NCBI RefSeq assembly: GCF_017115095.1
Contig: NZ_JABXKI010000234.1
Span: 13,349 to 47,730, forward strand
Source of the DNA: Nostoc sp. NMS4
GTDB taxonomy: Bacteria; Cyanobacteriota; Cyanobacteriia; Cyanobacteriales; Nostocaceae
Length of the DNA stretch: 34,382 nucleotides
Direction of reading: 5' to 3'
A model generated the notes under the pieces. It saw nothing but the letters and a program-made list of their open reading frames with translations, was not told the origin of the DNA and ran no database searches. Positions 33,712 to 34,382 of the stretch are shown here, piece after piece (position 1 is the stretch's first letter; each line of letters begins with the position of its first letter). A program made the translations under genes and the position numbers.

Positions 33712-34382
33712 TCCGCGTTTTGATTCTCGGTGGGACGGGAGATGCAGCAGAACTAGCGGCCAGAGTGGCGACTATCCAAGGGTTAGAAGTAATCACCTCT
33801 CTAGCTGGCCGCACCCGTGAACCATCAGTACCCTTGGGCGATTTACGAGTTGGAGGCTTCGGGGGCGTGGCTGGATTGGCTAACTATTTGCGAGTTATGG
33901 AAATCGACTTGTTAATTGATGCAACCCATCCTTTCGCTAATCAGATTTCCTTCAATGCGGCAGATGCAGCAACGGAAGTTAGAGTACCCCGTCTGATGTT
34001 AATCCGTCCGCCTTGGGAAAAAGTAAGTGGCGATCGCTGGATTGAAGTTGATCATGTTGAAGCCGCAGCAACAACCCTGCAAAACCAGTCACAGCGAGTA
34101 TTTTTGACAGTTGGAAGGCAAGAACTCGCCGCTTTTGCTCACTTAGAGAAAATTTGGTTTTTGATGCGGATGATTGACCCTCCTGGCGATGATGCTTTAG
34201 TACCACAGGGGATGATATTGTGCGATCGCGGGCCATTTAACCTCAATAATGAGAGACAAATTCTGATTCAGAATCACATTGATACCATCGTCAGTAAAAA
34301 TAGCGGTGGTAATGCCACAAAGCCCAAAATTATTGCAGCGCGAGAACTGGGTGTAAAGGTTGTGATGGTAAATCGTCCAGCC
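33708..34382 (+). CDS. cobK: precorrin-6A/cobalt-precorrin-6A reductase, 3' end outside window
   Basis: Open to the window edge, 225 residues seen. Start IRVLILGGTGDAAELAARV (Rossmann-type NADPH site), then DLLIDATHPFANQIS, the conserved VPRLMLIRPPW segment and TVGRQELAAFAH: the CobK/CbiJ family, which reduces (cobalt-)precorrin-6A to 6B with NADPH or NADH in the corrin-ring pathway. ATG 33708 overlaps the DUF1636 stop by four bases (ATGA), so the two are translationally coupled and both lie under the riboswitch and metal-box region. A family member of about 250-260 residues would end shortly after the edge. Confidence 0.93.
   Translation, partial: MIRVLILGGTGDAAELAARVATIQGLEVITSLAGRTREPSVPLGDLRVGGFGGVAGLANYLRVMEIDLLIDATHPFANQISFNAADAATEVRVPRLMLIRPPWEKVSGDRWIEVDHVEAAATTLQNQSQRVFLTVGRQELAAFAHLEKIWFLMRMIDPPGDDALVPQGMILCDRGPFNLNNERQILIQNHIDTIVSKNSGGNATKPKIIAARELGVKVVMVNRPA

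Overview
The window reads as a chromosome segment of a filamentous, probably heterocyst-forming cyanobacterium of the Nostoc/Anabaena type. The evidence is the dense scatter of GCGATCGC-type (HIP1) octamers, heptanucleotide tandem repeats (TTAGGAG, and CAATGAC/CATTGGT types), interspersed repeats familiar from Nostocales, a cyanobacterial-type sucrose synthase, an SLH-OprB porin and a cobalamin riboswitch. No rRNA, CRISPR array or prophage is visible.

Layout. (1) 1-1316: the 3' part of an AT-rich Eco57I/TaqI-type restriction-modification protein, cut by the window edge, converging on a small membrane protein. (2) 1841-6725: tRNA-Phe, then a zinc-type ABC importer operon (znuA-znuC-znuB, minus strand) diverging from an SLH/OprB outer-membrane porin; the shared promoter region carries Fur/Zur-like sites. 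(3) 7131-10498: murA, which appears to use an ATT start codon, tRNA-Leu(CAG), an SpoU/TrmH rRNA or tRNA methyltransferase, and a small acidic protein. (4) 10808-12180: an IS200/IS605-type element carrying only tnpB, with intact catalytic residues. (5) 12225-16412: a double-ATPase peptide-type ABC protein, a GNAT acetyltransferase, a 2TM protein and a ROK/polyphosphate-glucokinase-like kinase. (6) 16530-18812: a possible structured segment, then one polypeptide holding two complete cytosine-C5 methyltransferases in tandem; no restriction enzyme is adjacent. (7) 18829-23852: a peptidoglycan-binding protein, sucrose synthase (minus) and a GH5 glycosidase. (8) 24238-28458: a TPR-glycosyltransferase, an MFS permease, a PqqD-like protein and a family-2 glycosyltransferase, all on the plus strand. 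(9) 28863-34382: tRNA-His, a DUF4359 protein and a tetrapyrrole/corrin block: cbiX overlapping cobA, a Tat-exported amine oxidase in the opposite direction, then a perfect Fur-family palindrome, a cobalamin riboswitch, a DUF1636 protein and cobK running off the window.

How parts fit together. The zinc importer and porin plausibly form one outer-plus-inner-membrane metal uptake route under common control. CbiX, CobA and CobK are steps of siroheme/cobalamin synthesis; the cobK operon appears to be under both metal and B12 control. SusA makes or consumes UDP-glucose, which could supply the neighbouring glycosyltransferases, but this link is inference only.

Most interesting items: the tandem duplicated C5 methyltransferase, the metal-box plus riboswitch arrangement ahead of DUF1636-cobK, the ATT start of murA, the tnpB element with predictable ends and guide RNA, and the PqqD-glycosyltransferase group, whose last two genes have unusual C-termini.
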